A DNA stretch of 64,000 nt from Oscillospiraceae bacterium (GTDB taxonomy: Bacteria; Bacillota; Clostridia; Oscillospirales; Ruminococcaceae), in assembly GCA_025757985.1 (NCBI GenBank), contig CP107210.1, positions 2,294,001 through 2,358,000 on the forward strand, written 5' to 3'. Shown here piece by piece: positions 34,901 to 42,669 of this stretch. The position numbers and the translations under genes are program-made. Within the stretch, counting starts at the first letter, position 1. Every line of letters starts with the position of its first letter. Under the pieces are notes generated by a model. That model did not search any database. It saw only the letters and a program-made list of their open reading frames with translations, and was not told where the DNA came from.

Positions 34901-35135
34901 TGCTTTCCTCCAGCAGGGCCCCGTTTTCTGCCAGCGCCTGCACCTTGATGTAATAGGGGATATGCGTTGAGCGGCAGAAGGTGAAAAGGCTTTCCCCGCT
35001 CTCGCCCGCCGTTTTGAACCGCACGGTCTCGCCAGGGCGGTCGCTCCACAAAATGCGGTAGCGGGCGGCCCCGGCCACCGGCTGCCAGCTAAGGGTGGTT
35101 TGGGCAGCCGTCTGGCTGCGCACAGAGATTTGCAT
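31983..35135 (-). CDS. PL11 rhamnogalacturonan lyase fused to CE12 acetylesterase
   Basis: This 1050-residue two-enzyme protein starts at MQISVRSQ, preceded by GGAGGG; a longer frame begins inside a terminator. An N-terminal fibronectin-III-like part is followed by the PL11 beta-propeller (VGDIDNDGEYEYFVKWDPDNSHD, YDFNGDGRAEMAVKTAPGT, DIDGDGCMEIVYGAAAIDHDG). From about residue 812 an SGNH esterase follows (GDSIMQSY, GRSSKNFREEGR, SFGHND, DNAH), as in RhgT/YesT. Fusion of lyase and acetylesterase couples cleavage and deacetylation of rhamnogalacturonan I. There is no signal peptide, so the substrate must be imported. Confidence 0.92.
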   Translation of the reverse strand: MQISVRSQTAAQTTLSWQPVAGAARYRILWSDRPGETVRFKTAGESGESLFTFCRSTHIPYYIKVQALAENGALLEESTPVQTPVGRVLLQQLEALSRGLVAVTANTGVFISWRLFKSEVTGHNATGLTGTDFVLYKNGVRLATVTDSTNYLDAQGTSGDTYAVAPLLNGVEGPACRGVKPWQKGYYELPLQKPADGVTPAGEPFAYHANDMSVGDIDNDGEYEYFVKWDPDNSHDVSIKGYTGRCFIDCYKLDGTLVWRLDMGQNIRAGAHYTQFMVYDFNGDGRAEMAVKTAPGTVMTRFAPDGTVLSRQYITMPQKDLDAGYSHADNYVCTAQDYRLHMAEVFRRWHTHPEVVNGRWPATVEQCFGLAPQYAYPLCEADALALADYFLDVYAPSRSPKNELRRFEGFVYDGPEYLTMFGGDGAELDTIDYPYPRVDDGLLWGDYAMPRIEPCNRVDRFNAGVAYLDGERPYLIACRGYYTRATLAAYDFFENRFHKVWGIDSGFVPMANPFNDSGCHLAVGTDPVYGILAGQGNHSISTADIDGDGCMEIVYGAAAIDHDGSLLYSKYGTLPDGRTRAKFGHGDAMHVADIDPDSPGLEIFNVYEEGERAPYGWALRDAETGDVRFGEYAEEDLGRCMIGKIDPNTRGLQVWVKDVYDVNGRTLELPTPGTNMKIYWAGDLSTQITDGADYLHGDQYGVINDLTHGVMLQPAGTATNNGTKGNPCLVADVLGDFREELLVRTADDTAIRIYTTTDLTPHKLFTLMHDAQYRCGVAWQNNCYNQPCYPSFYYAGDMDFANVLPQLNAKPTLWMAGDSIMQSYAPSDKPVTGWGEVLHTLAQGDAVCCAAHRADCPFPQEMRYELPGLVIDNCAMAGRSSKNFREEGRLDDIAAHIRPGDLLVVSFGHNDANRAKAERYVPADAFGESLRPFWDAARRRGAVCIFASPVAMREFDEDSVCHPSFAAYREAMRAFAAEVGAPFIDLGAATAAANTAFGAERCKARYMWVGAKQDNAHQQNAGACRTAQAFVQQLLQDTTPALDVLRANFK

Positions 35136-35157
35136 GGACTTTCCCTCCATCATAAAA

Positions 35158-35185
35158 GAGCGCCGCAACATCCGCTGCGGCGCTC
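35158..35185 (-). terminator. Terminator after the solute-binding gene of importer C
   Basis: The stem GAGCGCCGCA / TGCGGCGCTC lies between the importer operon and the PL11-CE12 gene, followed on the minus strand by TTTTAT. It likely allows partial read-through to the enzyme genes. Confidence 0.75.
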
Positions 35186-35193
35186 ACATTCAA

Positions 35194-36771
35194 TTAGGCT
35201 TTATCTGCTGCGTACAGGGCGTTGACTTCCTCAATGACCTGCGTGCCGCCGCGGGCATTCCACTGGTCGAAGGCAGCCTGCAGACCGGCCTCGTCGATCT
35301 GGCCGCAGATATACTGGGTGCGGGCATCGTCCAGAATCTGGACAAGGTCGCTGCCGCACTCGGCGTAGGTGTCGGACTGGGTCAGGTAGCCCAGCGCGGG
35401 GTTGAACACGGCATACTGCACATTGTTGGCAATGCTCTCCTCGTAAGCCAGCTGATAGTCAGCCTTTTCAAGCTGGTAATCGGGGTTCTGCTCGGTCAGG
35501 TAGGGGACATAAGGCACAGCCTGATTCAGACCTGCGTGCGGGCAGTTGGTGGTGTCGTACTTGCCGTTGGGAACAATCTTGCCGTTTTCGTTGATGTCAT
35601 AGCAGATGTCCTTCAGACCGTAGTCGGCCAGCGCCATCATCTCGGGGTCGCACATCTTGTCAAGGAAGTGCAGGCAGGCCTTGACATCCTCCTCGGTCTT
35701 GGCGCCGGACTTGGTGATGAGGTAGAAGCCGTTGTAGCCGGTGGTGGCAAGGGTGTGGCCGTTGATGGGGCCGACAGAGGTCATGGTTGCAATCTTGGAG
35801 GCATCGTTTACATCGGCAATGGCGTTGTCCTCAAAGTATTTCCAGATGCGCTTGGTGCCGTCCATCGTGTCGACAAAGACACCGGTGACGCCCTTCTGGC
35901 TGTCGACCTGGAAGTTGGCAGTGTCTACAGTCGCCCAGTCGGGGCGAACCAGACCGTCGGCGTAGATTTTGCGCATCCAGTCAAGGGCTTCCTTATACTC
36001 AGCGGTCTGGTGTACGGGAACCAGCTTGCCGTCCTGCTCGACCCAGCCGTTGCCGCAGCCGAACCAGGTCTGGATAATATCCCACGGGCCGGTGTATTTG
36101 CACATTTCCAGACCGTAGGTGTCGTTGGCACCGTTGCCGTCCGGATCGTCATAGGTGAACTTATAGAGCATGTCATAGACATCCTCGACCGTCTTGGGGG
36201 CCTCGGTGATGCCCACGGCCTCGGCCCAGTCGGTGCGGTAGCCCAGACCGTTGCGGCCGATGGCGCGGGAGCGGGGGATGCCGATGATCTGGCCGTCCAC
36301 GGTCAGGCCCTTCAGAACATCGGGGCTGATCTGGGACAGGTTGGGGTAGGCCTCGCTGTCCTGCAGGTATTCGGTCAGATCCCAGAAGGCGCCGCGCTTG
36401 GCAGCATCGGCTGCGTTGGCGTTCTGGTCCAGCGTCTTGGTTGCGGTCAGGATCATCGGCATGTTGTCCTTGTCCATCAGGGTCAGGCCGAACTTCTCGC
36501 TGTAGGTGTCATTGGCCTCGGTGCGCCACTCGACATGGGTGCCGGTGTAGGCCTCGTACTTGGCGATGACCTCATCGGAATGTTCATTGCTCAGCACATG
36601 GCCGGTGAAGTCGGGGATCATAAAGCTGACGGTGGGGGTGCCGGAGGCAGCGCTGTCCGCAGAGGAAGCAGCGCCGGAAGCGGAGGTGCTGTCGGAGGCG
36701 GAGCCGCCGCAGCCTGCGAGCATGGCGGCGGACATCGCCAGCGCCATAGAGAGGGCAAGTGCCTTTTTCAT
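35194..36771 (-). CDS. Extracellular oligosaccharide-binding lipoprotein (importer C)
   Basis: A 525-residue LplA-type binding protein. The start is placed at MKKALALSMALAMSAAMLAGC, which has a lipobox and AAAGGAGA upstream; a 64-codon upstream extension overlaps the permease gene in another frame and lacks protein character. A Ser/Ala linker is followed by the binding lobes (VSFMIPDFTGHVLSNEHSDEVIAKYEAYTGTHVEW, RSRAIGRNGLGYRTDWAEAVG). The surrounding pectin enzymes suggest rhamnogalacturonan oligosaccharides as ligand. It is the third gene of its operon, after both permeases, unlike importer B where it comes first. Confidence 0.93.
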   Translation of the reverse strand: MKKALALSMALAMSAAMLAGCGGSASDSTSASGAASSADSAASGTPTVSFMIPDFTGHVLSNEHSDEVIAKYEAYTGTHVEWRTEANDTYSEKFGLTLMDKDNMPMILTATKTLDQNANAADAAKRGAFWDLTEYLQDSEAYPNLSQISPDVLKGLTVDGQIIGIPRSRAIGRNGLGYRTDWAEAVGITEAPKTVEDVYDMLYKFTYDDPDGNGANDTYGLEMCKYTGPWDIIQTWFGCGNGWVEQDGKLVPVHQTAEYKEALDWMRKIYADGLVRPDWATVDTANFQVDSQKGVTGVFVDTMDGTKRIWKYFEDNAIADVNDASKIATMTSVGPINGHTLATTGYNGFYLITKSGAKTEEDVKACLHFLDKMCDPEMMALADYGLKDICYDINENGKIVPNGKYDTTNCPHAGLNQAVPYVPYLTEQNPDYQLEKADYQLAYEESIANNVQYAVFNPALGYLTQSDTYAECGSDLVQILDDARTQYICGQIDEAGLQAAFDQWNARGGTQVIEEVNALYAADKA

Positions 36772-36817
36772 TTTCGTTTTTCTCCTTTTTGTATAAAAGT
36801 GGTTGTATTGCTTGGTA

Positions 36818-37750
36818 TCAGCCCTTGACCGAGCCGACCATGACACCTTGGGTAAAGAACTTCTGCACAAACGGATAGATGCAGAGGATCGGCAGGGTGG
36901 ACAGCACCGTGGTTGCCATCTTGACAGCCTTGATGGGCGGCATACCGGCCGCGCCCCAGTCAAAGGTGGAATCCTCGGCCACCTGCGTGGTCAGGAACAC
37001 CAGACGCCGCAGCACGATGGTGATGACCTCCATGTCGGAGTTGTTGATGTACAGCATCGCATTGAAGTAGCTGTTCCAGTGGCTGACCGCGTAGAACAGG
37101 CTGACCGAGGCCAGCACCGGCGCGGACAGCGGCAGGATGATGCGCACGAAGGTGATCAGATCGTTGGAGCCGTCAATGATGGCGGCCTCCTCCAGCTCCA
37201 TGGGGATGCCCTGAAAGTAGTTCTTGATGATGATCATGTTGAAGGCGCTCATCGCCGTGGGCAGCCAGAGCGCCCAGTAGGTGTTGCCCAGATGCAGCAC
37301 ATTGACCACCATAATGTAGGCGGGGACCATGCCGCCGGTGAACAGCATCGTGACGATGACCATATTGATAAAGCCGTTGCGGCCCTTGAGGTAGGGGCGG
37401 GACAGCGGGTAGGCGATCGTGCAGGAGACGAACATATTGATCAGCGTGCCGATCACGGTGACGATCACCGAATTTTTCAGTCCGCGGAACACATCGCCCT
37501 GCTTGAGGATGTACTGGTAGGCGTTCAGCGATACATCCTGCGGGATCAGGAAGAAGGGACGCTCGGTCAGCTCGCGCTCGGTCGCAAAGGAGCCGGCCAC
37601 CACATAGATGAAGGGCAGCACACAGGCCAGCGCCACCAGCGCAATGATGACATACAAAAGAACCTGTACAGCCTGATCGCCGGGAGTGCGGGCTTCCAGC
37701 GTGCCGGTGGCGCGCACCTCGTCTTTCTTATGGGTAAAGGGCATTGTCAT
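36818..37750 (-). CDS. ABC transporter permease, LplC-type (importer C)
   Basis: A 310-residue six-segment permease with the EAA loop LEEAAIIDGSNDLITFVRIILPLSAPVL and the C-terminus PILCIYPFVQKFFTQGVMVGSVKG. GGGAGC precedes two close ATGs (MTMPF), and either may be used. It pairs with the permease 19 bp upstream. As in importer B, no ATPase gene is nearby. Confidence 0.92.
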   Translation of the reverse strand: MTMPFTHKKDEVRATGTLEARTPGDQAVQVLLYVIIALVALACVLPFIYVVAGSFATERELTERPFFLIPQDVSLNAYQYILKQGDVFRGLKNSVIVTVIGTLINMFVSCTIAYPLSRPYLKGRNGFINMVIVTMLFTGGMVPAYIMVVNVLHLGNTYWALWLPTAMSAFNMIIIKNYFQGIPMELEEAAIIDGSNDLITFVRIILPLSAPVLASVSLFYAVSHWNSYFNAMLYINNSDMEVITIVLRRLVFLTTQVAEDSTFDWGAAGMPPIKAVKMATTVLSTLPILCIYPFVQKFFTQGVMVGSVKG

Positions 37751-37769
37751 TGTAGCACAGCTCCCTTCT

Positions 37770-38759
37770 TTAGTACAGGCCGGACTCGCCGCACAGCTTG
37801 GCGATCTTGTTGGCGGTGACGACCATCAGCATACTGATGGTGGACTTGAACAGGCCGGTGGCGGTTGCCAGCGAGTACTGGCCGCCCGTGATGCCCTTGG
37901 TGTAGACATAGGTGTCAAACACATCGGAGGCTGCGCGGTTCATCGAGTTCTGCATCAGGAAGATCTGCTCGTAGCTGGTGTTCAGAAGCTGGCCGACCTT
38001 CATGATCAGCATCAGGACAATGGTGCCGCGGATGGCGGGCAGCGTGACATGCCACATCAGCTGCCAACGGCCTGCGCCGTCAATCTTGGCAGCCTCATAC
38101 AGCTGCACATCCACACTGGACAGCGCCGCCAGATAGATGATGGTGCCGTAGCCGGTCTCTTTCCAGATATTCTGGCCGACGATCAGCGCGGGAAAGAGCT
38201 TGGGGTCGCTGAGCAGGTCGGGCGCATTCGCGCCGAAGATCTGGGTCAGCACATGGTAGATGGCGCCGTCCGTGGTGGAGAACATCTGGAAAGTCAGCGC
38301 CGCCACAATGACGATGGAGACAAAGTGGGGGATGTAGACCAGCGTCTGCGCTGTGCGCTTGAACCATTTGCAGCGCAGCTCATTTAAGATCAGCGCCAGA
38401 ATGATGGGGGCCGGGAAGGCGAAGAAAAGGTTGGCCAGCGAGATAGACAGCGTATTGCGGAACAGCGTCCAGAAGTCCGGGCCGGTGAAGAGCTTTTTAA
38501 AGTACTTCAGCCCGACAAAGGGGCTGCCGAACACAGATTCCAGAATCGTGTCGCCGTTGAAGGGGCTGAAATCGGTAAATGCCATATACAGGCCCGTCAT
38601 CGGCAGGTAATTGAAGATGATCATGTAGAGCAGCGCCGGCAGCATCATGAGATATAACCAGTAATGCTGCATGAACGCCTTGCGCCATGTGTTGTGGCCC
38701 AGCTGTTTCTGGGCGCGGGCATTGGCCTTGCTCTGCTTGACCGCAGCGGTTTGTGCCAT
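37770..38759 (-). CDS. ABC transporter permease, LplB-type (importer C)
   Basis: A 330-residue permease starting at MAQTAAVKQS, with AAGGAGGAAACGCTT directly ahead; an upstream in-frame ATG has no such site. First membrane segment YWLYLMMLPALLYMIIFNYLPM; EAA loop YEAAKIDGAGRWQLMWHVTLPAI. It is the first gene of the importer C operon and faces the divergent GH2-like gene across 580 bp. Confidence 0.92.
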   Translation of the reverse strand: MAQTAAVKQSKANARAQKQLGHNTWRKAFMQHYWLYLMMLPALLYMIIFNYLPMTGLYMAFTDFSPFNGDTILESVFGSPFVGLKYFKKLFTGPDFWTLFRNTLSISLANLFFAFPAPIILALILNELRCKWFKRTAQTLVYIPHFVSIVIVAALTFQMFSTTDGAIYHVLTQIFGANAPDLLSDPKLFPALIVGQNIWKETGYGTIIYLAALSSVDVQLYEAAKIDGAGRWQLMWHVTLPAIRGTIVLMLIMKVGQLLNTSYEQIFLMQNSMNRAASDVFDTYVYTKGITGGQYSLATATGLFKSTISMLMVVTANKIAKLCGESGLY

Positions 38760-38917
38760 AAGCGTTTCCTCCTTGCTTTGTGTTCTCATCAGCCGGCGGC
38801 CGCGGTGCTTTGGTCAGGATCGCGGGCCCTCGTCATCCGGCGGCGGCTGTTTCGTTGCTTCCATTGTATCCCCTGCTCTGCGGATTTGGCTACAATCAAA
38901 AGCATGCGAAAATTTTC

Positions 38918-39281
38918 ATTATATTTCACGATGCAGCGCAATTATCAATGCAGATGACACACAAAACAATCCTTATATCTACCGGCACTATCGTTTGCTG
39001 TTTCGGGTTGAAATTGTGAATATTTTATACATGGTGCCTGCCTGTTTTGTGCATTTTGACAAATGGCGTTTTTAGGCCTGCTGCAGCCTCACGGACTGCG
39101 GAGGCTTTACCGCACGGCCTTGCCCTGACTGCCCCGCTTTGCCGGCGGGGTTGGGTCACTCCGCCCCGCTGCCAGCAAACAGGTCCTGTTTCCATATCTT
39201 GATATTTATCGCTGCACCGCACTTTCAAGACCTTCTGCCCATCAAATGACACTTGTTTTTCGCCGCGGCAGCGCGTATGAT
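38918..39281. promoter_or_regulatory. Divergent promoter region between importer C and the GH2-like gene
   Basis: On the plus strand TTGTTT (39253-39258), 17 bp and TATGAT (39276-39281) lie 58 bp before the GH2-like start. On the minus strand TTGATA (38943-38948) and TATAAT (38918-38923) are 19 bp apart, a weaker fit. The AT-rich part 38890-39060 between them probably holds activator sites. I see no gene in 38760-39339. Confidence 0.5.
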
Positions 39282-39339
39282 AAAGATAAGATCGCGGGCC
39301 TGCAACTGTATACAGCACATCTGACAGGGAGAAAACGCT

Positions 39340-42300
39340 ATGTCTACACTGCAAGGCGAAAGCTTTTATTTCCACCACGGCTGGCACTTTTTGCGGGCAG
39401 ATGCCTTCCCCATGGCAAAGGCCGTTGACGCGCACCGGGACGCTGAGGGGCACGCCTTTTACGAGGCCGACTACCAGGAAACCGGCTGGCAGCCCGTCAC
39501 GCTGCCCCACACCTTCAATGACGAGGATCTGTTCCGTGACCGCATTCAGGACGGCGGCAGCGGCCAGCGCCGCACGGCAGCGTTCTACCGCAATATTCTC
39601 ACTATCCCGCCGCAGCACAAAAACCACAAGGTGCTGCTGGCATTTGAGGGGATGCGCCAAACCTGCTACCTCTATGTAAACGGCACGCTGGCCGGCTACT
39701 ATGAGGCCGGCGTTGCGCCGTTCGGCTTTGACATTACCCCCTATGTGCGGTACGATGCGCCGAACCTCATCGCTATTGCGACCGACAACACCGCCACCCG
39801 CAGCGCGCCGTTCTGCATTGCCGAGACCCCCAACAAGCCCGATGTTGTCCCCGGCAGCTATCTCTTTCCGCAGGAGCAGGCCGTCCCCGCCGACCGCGTG
39901 GGCGTCCCCTTTTTCTGGAACTGCAACGACTTCAATCCCTCGGTCGGCGGCATCACCCGCCCCGTGCAGGTATTTTTCAAGCCCGATGTCTATCTGACGC
40001 TGCCGCTCTACTCCAATTTGCAGACCAAGGGTCTCTATGTCTACGGCCAGAATTTTGATTTAGACAACGCCACGGCGGATATCCGGGTCGAGGCCGAGGT
40101 CCGCAACGAGGGCAAGGTCCCCGTTTCCGCCCAGCTGCGCATCACGCTGCGCCGCCCGGACGGCAGCGTTGCCGCCATCTTTGACGGCGCCCCGGCCACC
40201 GCAGCCCCCACGGGCCGCGCCGTCCCACCGCTGAGCATCACCCCGGCGGACGCCTATATCCCCGATGAGGCTGTGCCCGGGCATTACCGCCCTGTGGAGG
40301 ACGAAAGCCTGCCCGCACCGACCGCCACGGATTCCATGGCGGTCACTGTACTGCACGCCGGGGCCGACACCCTGCCGCTGCGCTTCTGGAGCATCGACGA
40401 CCCCTACCTCTACACCGTGGAGGCCGAGCTGTTTGTAAACGGCGAAAAGACCGACGCCCAACAGCTGACGACCGGCTTCCGCGCCGTAAGCTACGACAAA
40501 GACCGGGGCCTGCGCATCAACGGCGCGGTGCAGTGGCTGCGCGGCTACGCCCAGCGCGCCGCCAACGAGTGGGCGGCCATCGGCATTGCGCCCGAGTGGC
40601 TGCACGATGAGGACGCCGCCCTCATCCGCGAGAGCAATGCCAACCACATCCGCTTTATGCATGTGGCGGGCAGCCCCGCCGATGTCCGTGCATTTGACCG
40701 CCGCGGCATCGTCTGCACCCAGCCTGCCGGTGACAAGGAGAAGGAGAGCTTCGGCCGCCAGTGGGACCAGCGCGTAGAGCTGATGCGCGATGTCATCATC
40801 GCCTTCCGCAACCACCCGTCCATTCTGTTCTGGGAGGCCGGCAACAACTCGATCTCCCGCGAGCACATGCGGGAGATGCGGCTGCTCAAGCAGCGGCTGG
40901 ACCCCCACGGCGGGCGTTTTATGGGCTGCCGCACCCTGAACACCGAGGAGGTCGTCAACGAGAGCGAGTATGTCGGCACGATGCTGAACCGCCACGCCGC
41001 CCGCTTTTTGTCGCAGCACGGCCCCGTCACCGAGACCGAGTACAGCCGCGAGGAGGCCCCCCGCCGCATCTGGGACGACTTCACCCCGCCGGATTTCGAC
41101 TACCGCAACCGCTGGGTCGGCAAGGGCGGCAAAAAAGCCATGGGGTACGACTTCTACGATCTGACCAGTGAAGATCTCGCGCTTGAAAATGCGCGCGGCT
41201 ACGCCGAGTTTTTCAATGATCGGATGGGCGGTGCCTCCGGCAAGAACTACTACAGCGCCTGTGCGGCGCTCTGCTGGACGGACTCTGCCCAGCATGGCCG
41301 CCAGTCCTACAGCGAAAATGCCCGTATGAGCGGCCGCGTCGATCCCTGCCGAACCAAAAAGCAGAGCTTTGACTGCTTCCGCGTTATGCAGAGCGAGGTT
41401 CCCGCCGTCAAGATCATCGGCCACTGGAACTACCCCGCCCTCACCGCTGCCAACTATCGCTATGAAGAAAAGCGCTTTAACGGCACCTATTGGGAGGGCA
41501 CCGGCGTCTGGCACACCCGCGACCCCCACAATAAGACCGTGTATGTGGTGGCAAGCTACCCTGTTGCCGCGGTCGAACTGCTCGTCAACGGGCGCCGTGT
41601 CGGTCGGTGCGACAAGCCGCAAAACACCTTTGTGTTCGCCTTCCCCGGTGTGGATGTGACCCAATCCGGCTGGATCGAGGCCGTGGGCTACGGCTATGAC
41701 GGCACGCCCGCCGCGTCTGACCGGCTGGAAACCGCCGACAGCCCCGCCGCCCTGCGGCTGACGCTGCATACCGCACCGAGCGGCCTTGCCGCCGACGGGG
41801 CCGACATCGCCTATGTCGATATTGCCGTGCAGGACAGCGCCGGGCGGATCTGCCCGCTCTGCGATGCGCGCATCGACTTCACCTTGGACGGCCCCGCGCA
41901 GTTTTTGGGCGGCTACAACAGCGGCCGCTTTGCAGGCTACGGCCACGACGACAGCGTCATCCACCAAAACCATGTCTATGCTGAGTGCGGCACCAACCGC
42001 GTATTTCTGCGCGCGGGCACAGCGCCCGGCACCATCCGCCTGACCGCCGTGATGGGCAGCCTCCGCAATGTCATCACGCTGCAGAGCATGCCTGCCGACC
42101 TCTCACCGCTGACAGCCGCACCGCTGCCCTGCCGCCTGCCGGACTATGCCGCCTGTGCGCCGCAGCGCCGCGATGCGTTCGTCCCCATCCCGCAGGCCGA
42201 TGCAGCGAAATACCAGCCGGAGGACAAGTGCTACACCAAGATCCTCGTCAACGGGCAGGAGCCGGACACCCGCGGCGTGCGCAGCGTCAACGAGAACGGC

Positions 42301-42606
42301 CGCGTCTGGGGCGCGGTGCTCTGCATTTTGGAGCGGCTGCAGACGGTCATCCCCGATGCCTTCCGCTATGATTGGAACGCCGCCGGGGGCTGCCTGACGC
42401 TGCACAGCGGCGGGCAGACCGTAACCGCGCAGGTCGGCGTCACCCACCTGCTGGTTGACGGCAAGGAAAACCTGATGGACGGCCAGCCCTATCTGACCGC
42501 CGAGGGCGCGCTGGTCATGGAGGTCAACGCCCTGATCCCCTACATCACCGGCACCCGCACCCAGTACGATGACAAGGTCAATGTACTGCGCATAGAAACC
42601 GAATAA
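39340..42606 (+). CDS. GH2-like glycosidase with altered acid/base motif
   Basis: The 1088-residue enzyme has the GH2 plan: a sugar-binding jelly roll (WQPVTLPHTFND, RTAAFYRNILTI), an immunoglobulin-like domain, a TIM barrel, and C-terminal sandwiches (VYVVASYPVAAVELLVNGRRVG, YVDIAVQDSAGRI). The usual nucleophile is in PVTETEY. The acid/base position, normally Glu in GNE, reads WEAGNNS, so a different Glu (perhaps that of FWEAG) or another mechanism is needed. No signal peptide is present. It probably removes galactose, uronate or arabinose from pectic side chains. GGGAGAAAACGCT precedes ATG. Confidence 0.85.
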   Translation: MSTLQGESFYFHHGWHFLRADAFPMAKAVDAHRDAEGHAFYEADYQETGWQPVTLPHTFNDEDLFRDRIQDGGSGQRRTAAFYRNILTIPPQHKNHKVLLAFEGMRQTCYLYVNGTLAGYYEAGVAPFGFDITPYVRYDAPNLIAIATDNTATRSAPFCIAETPNKPDVVPGSYLFPQEQAVPADRVGVPFFWNCNDFNPSVGGITRPVQVFFKPDVYLTLPLYSNLQTKGLYVYGQNFDLDNATADIRVEAEVRNEGKVPVSAQLRITLRRPDGSVAAIFDGAPATAAPTGRAVPPLSITPADAYIPDEAVPGHYRPVEDESLPAPTATDSMAVTVLHAGADTLPLRFWSIDDPYLYTVEAELFVNGEKTDAQQLTTGFRAVSYDKDRGLRINGAVQWLRGYAQRAANEWAAIGIAPEWLHDEDAALIRESNANHIRFMHVAGSPADVRAFDRRGIVCTQPAGDKEKESFGRQWDQRVELMRDVIIAFRNHPSILFWEAGNNSISREHMREMRLLKQRLDPHGGRFMGCRTLNTEEVVNESEYVGTMLNRHAARFLSQHGPVTETEYSREEAPRRIWDDFTPPDFDYRNRWVGKGGKKAMGYDFYDLTSEDLALENARGYAEFFNDRMGGASGKNYYSACAALCWTDSAQHGRQSYSENARMSGRVDPCRTKKQSFDCFRVMQSEVPAVKIIGHWNYPALTAANYRYEEKRFNGTYWEGTGVWHTRDPHNKTVYVVASYPVAAVELLVNGRRVGRCDKPQNTFVFAFPGVDVTQSGWIEAVGYGYDGTPAASDRLETADSPAALRLTLHTAPSGLAADGADIAYVDIAVQDSAGRICPLCDARIDFTLDGPAQFLGGYNSGRFAGYGHDDSVIHQNHVYAECGTNRVFLRAGTAPGTIRLTAVMGSLRNVITLQSMPADLSPLTAAPLPCRLPDYAACAPQRRDAFVPIPQADAAKYQPEDKCYTKILVNGQEPDTRGVRSVNENGRVWGAVLCILERLQTVIPDAFRYDWNAAGGCLTLHSGGQTVTAQVGVTHLLVDGKENLMDGQPYLTAEGALVMEVNALIPYITGTRTQYDDKVNVLRIETE

Positions 42607-42608
42607 CA

Positions 42609-42648
42609 GCAAAGACCGCACCCGAAACGCATCGGGTGCGGTCTTTGC
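42609..42648. terminator. Bidirectional terminator between GH2-like and AraC genes
   Basis: The 17-bp stem GCAAAGACCGCACCCGA / TCGGGTGCGGTCTTTGC lies between the convergent genes. Confidence 0.88.
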
Positions 42649-42669
42649 TGTCGGTGAGGGAAATCCCCC

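Noticed and set aside
36772..36963. 64-residue extension of the importer C lipoprotein
   Set aside because: It would bury the signal peptide and overlaps the permease 3' end; the ATG at 36771 has a ribosome site and starts the lipoprotein signal.
40060..41973. 637-codon minus-strand frame inside the GH2-like gene
   Set aside because: Composition of Val/Gly/Ala typical of antisense GC-rich sequence; the plus-strand GH2 domains are clear.
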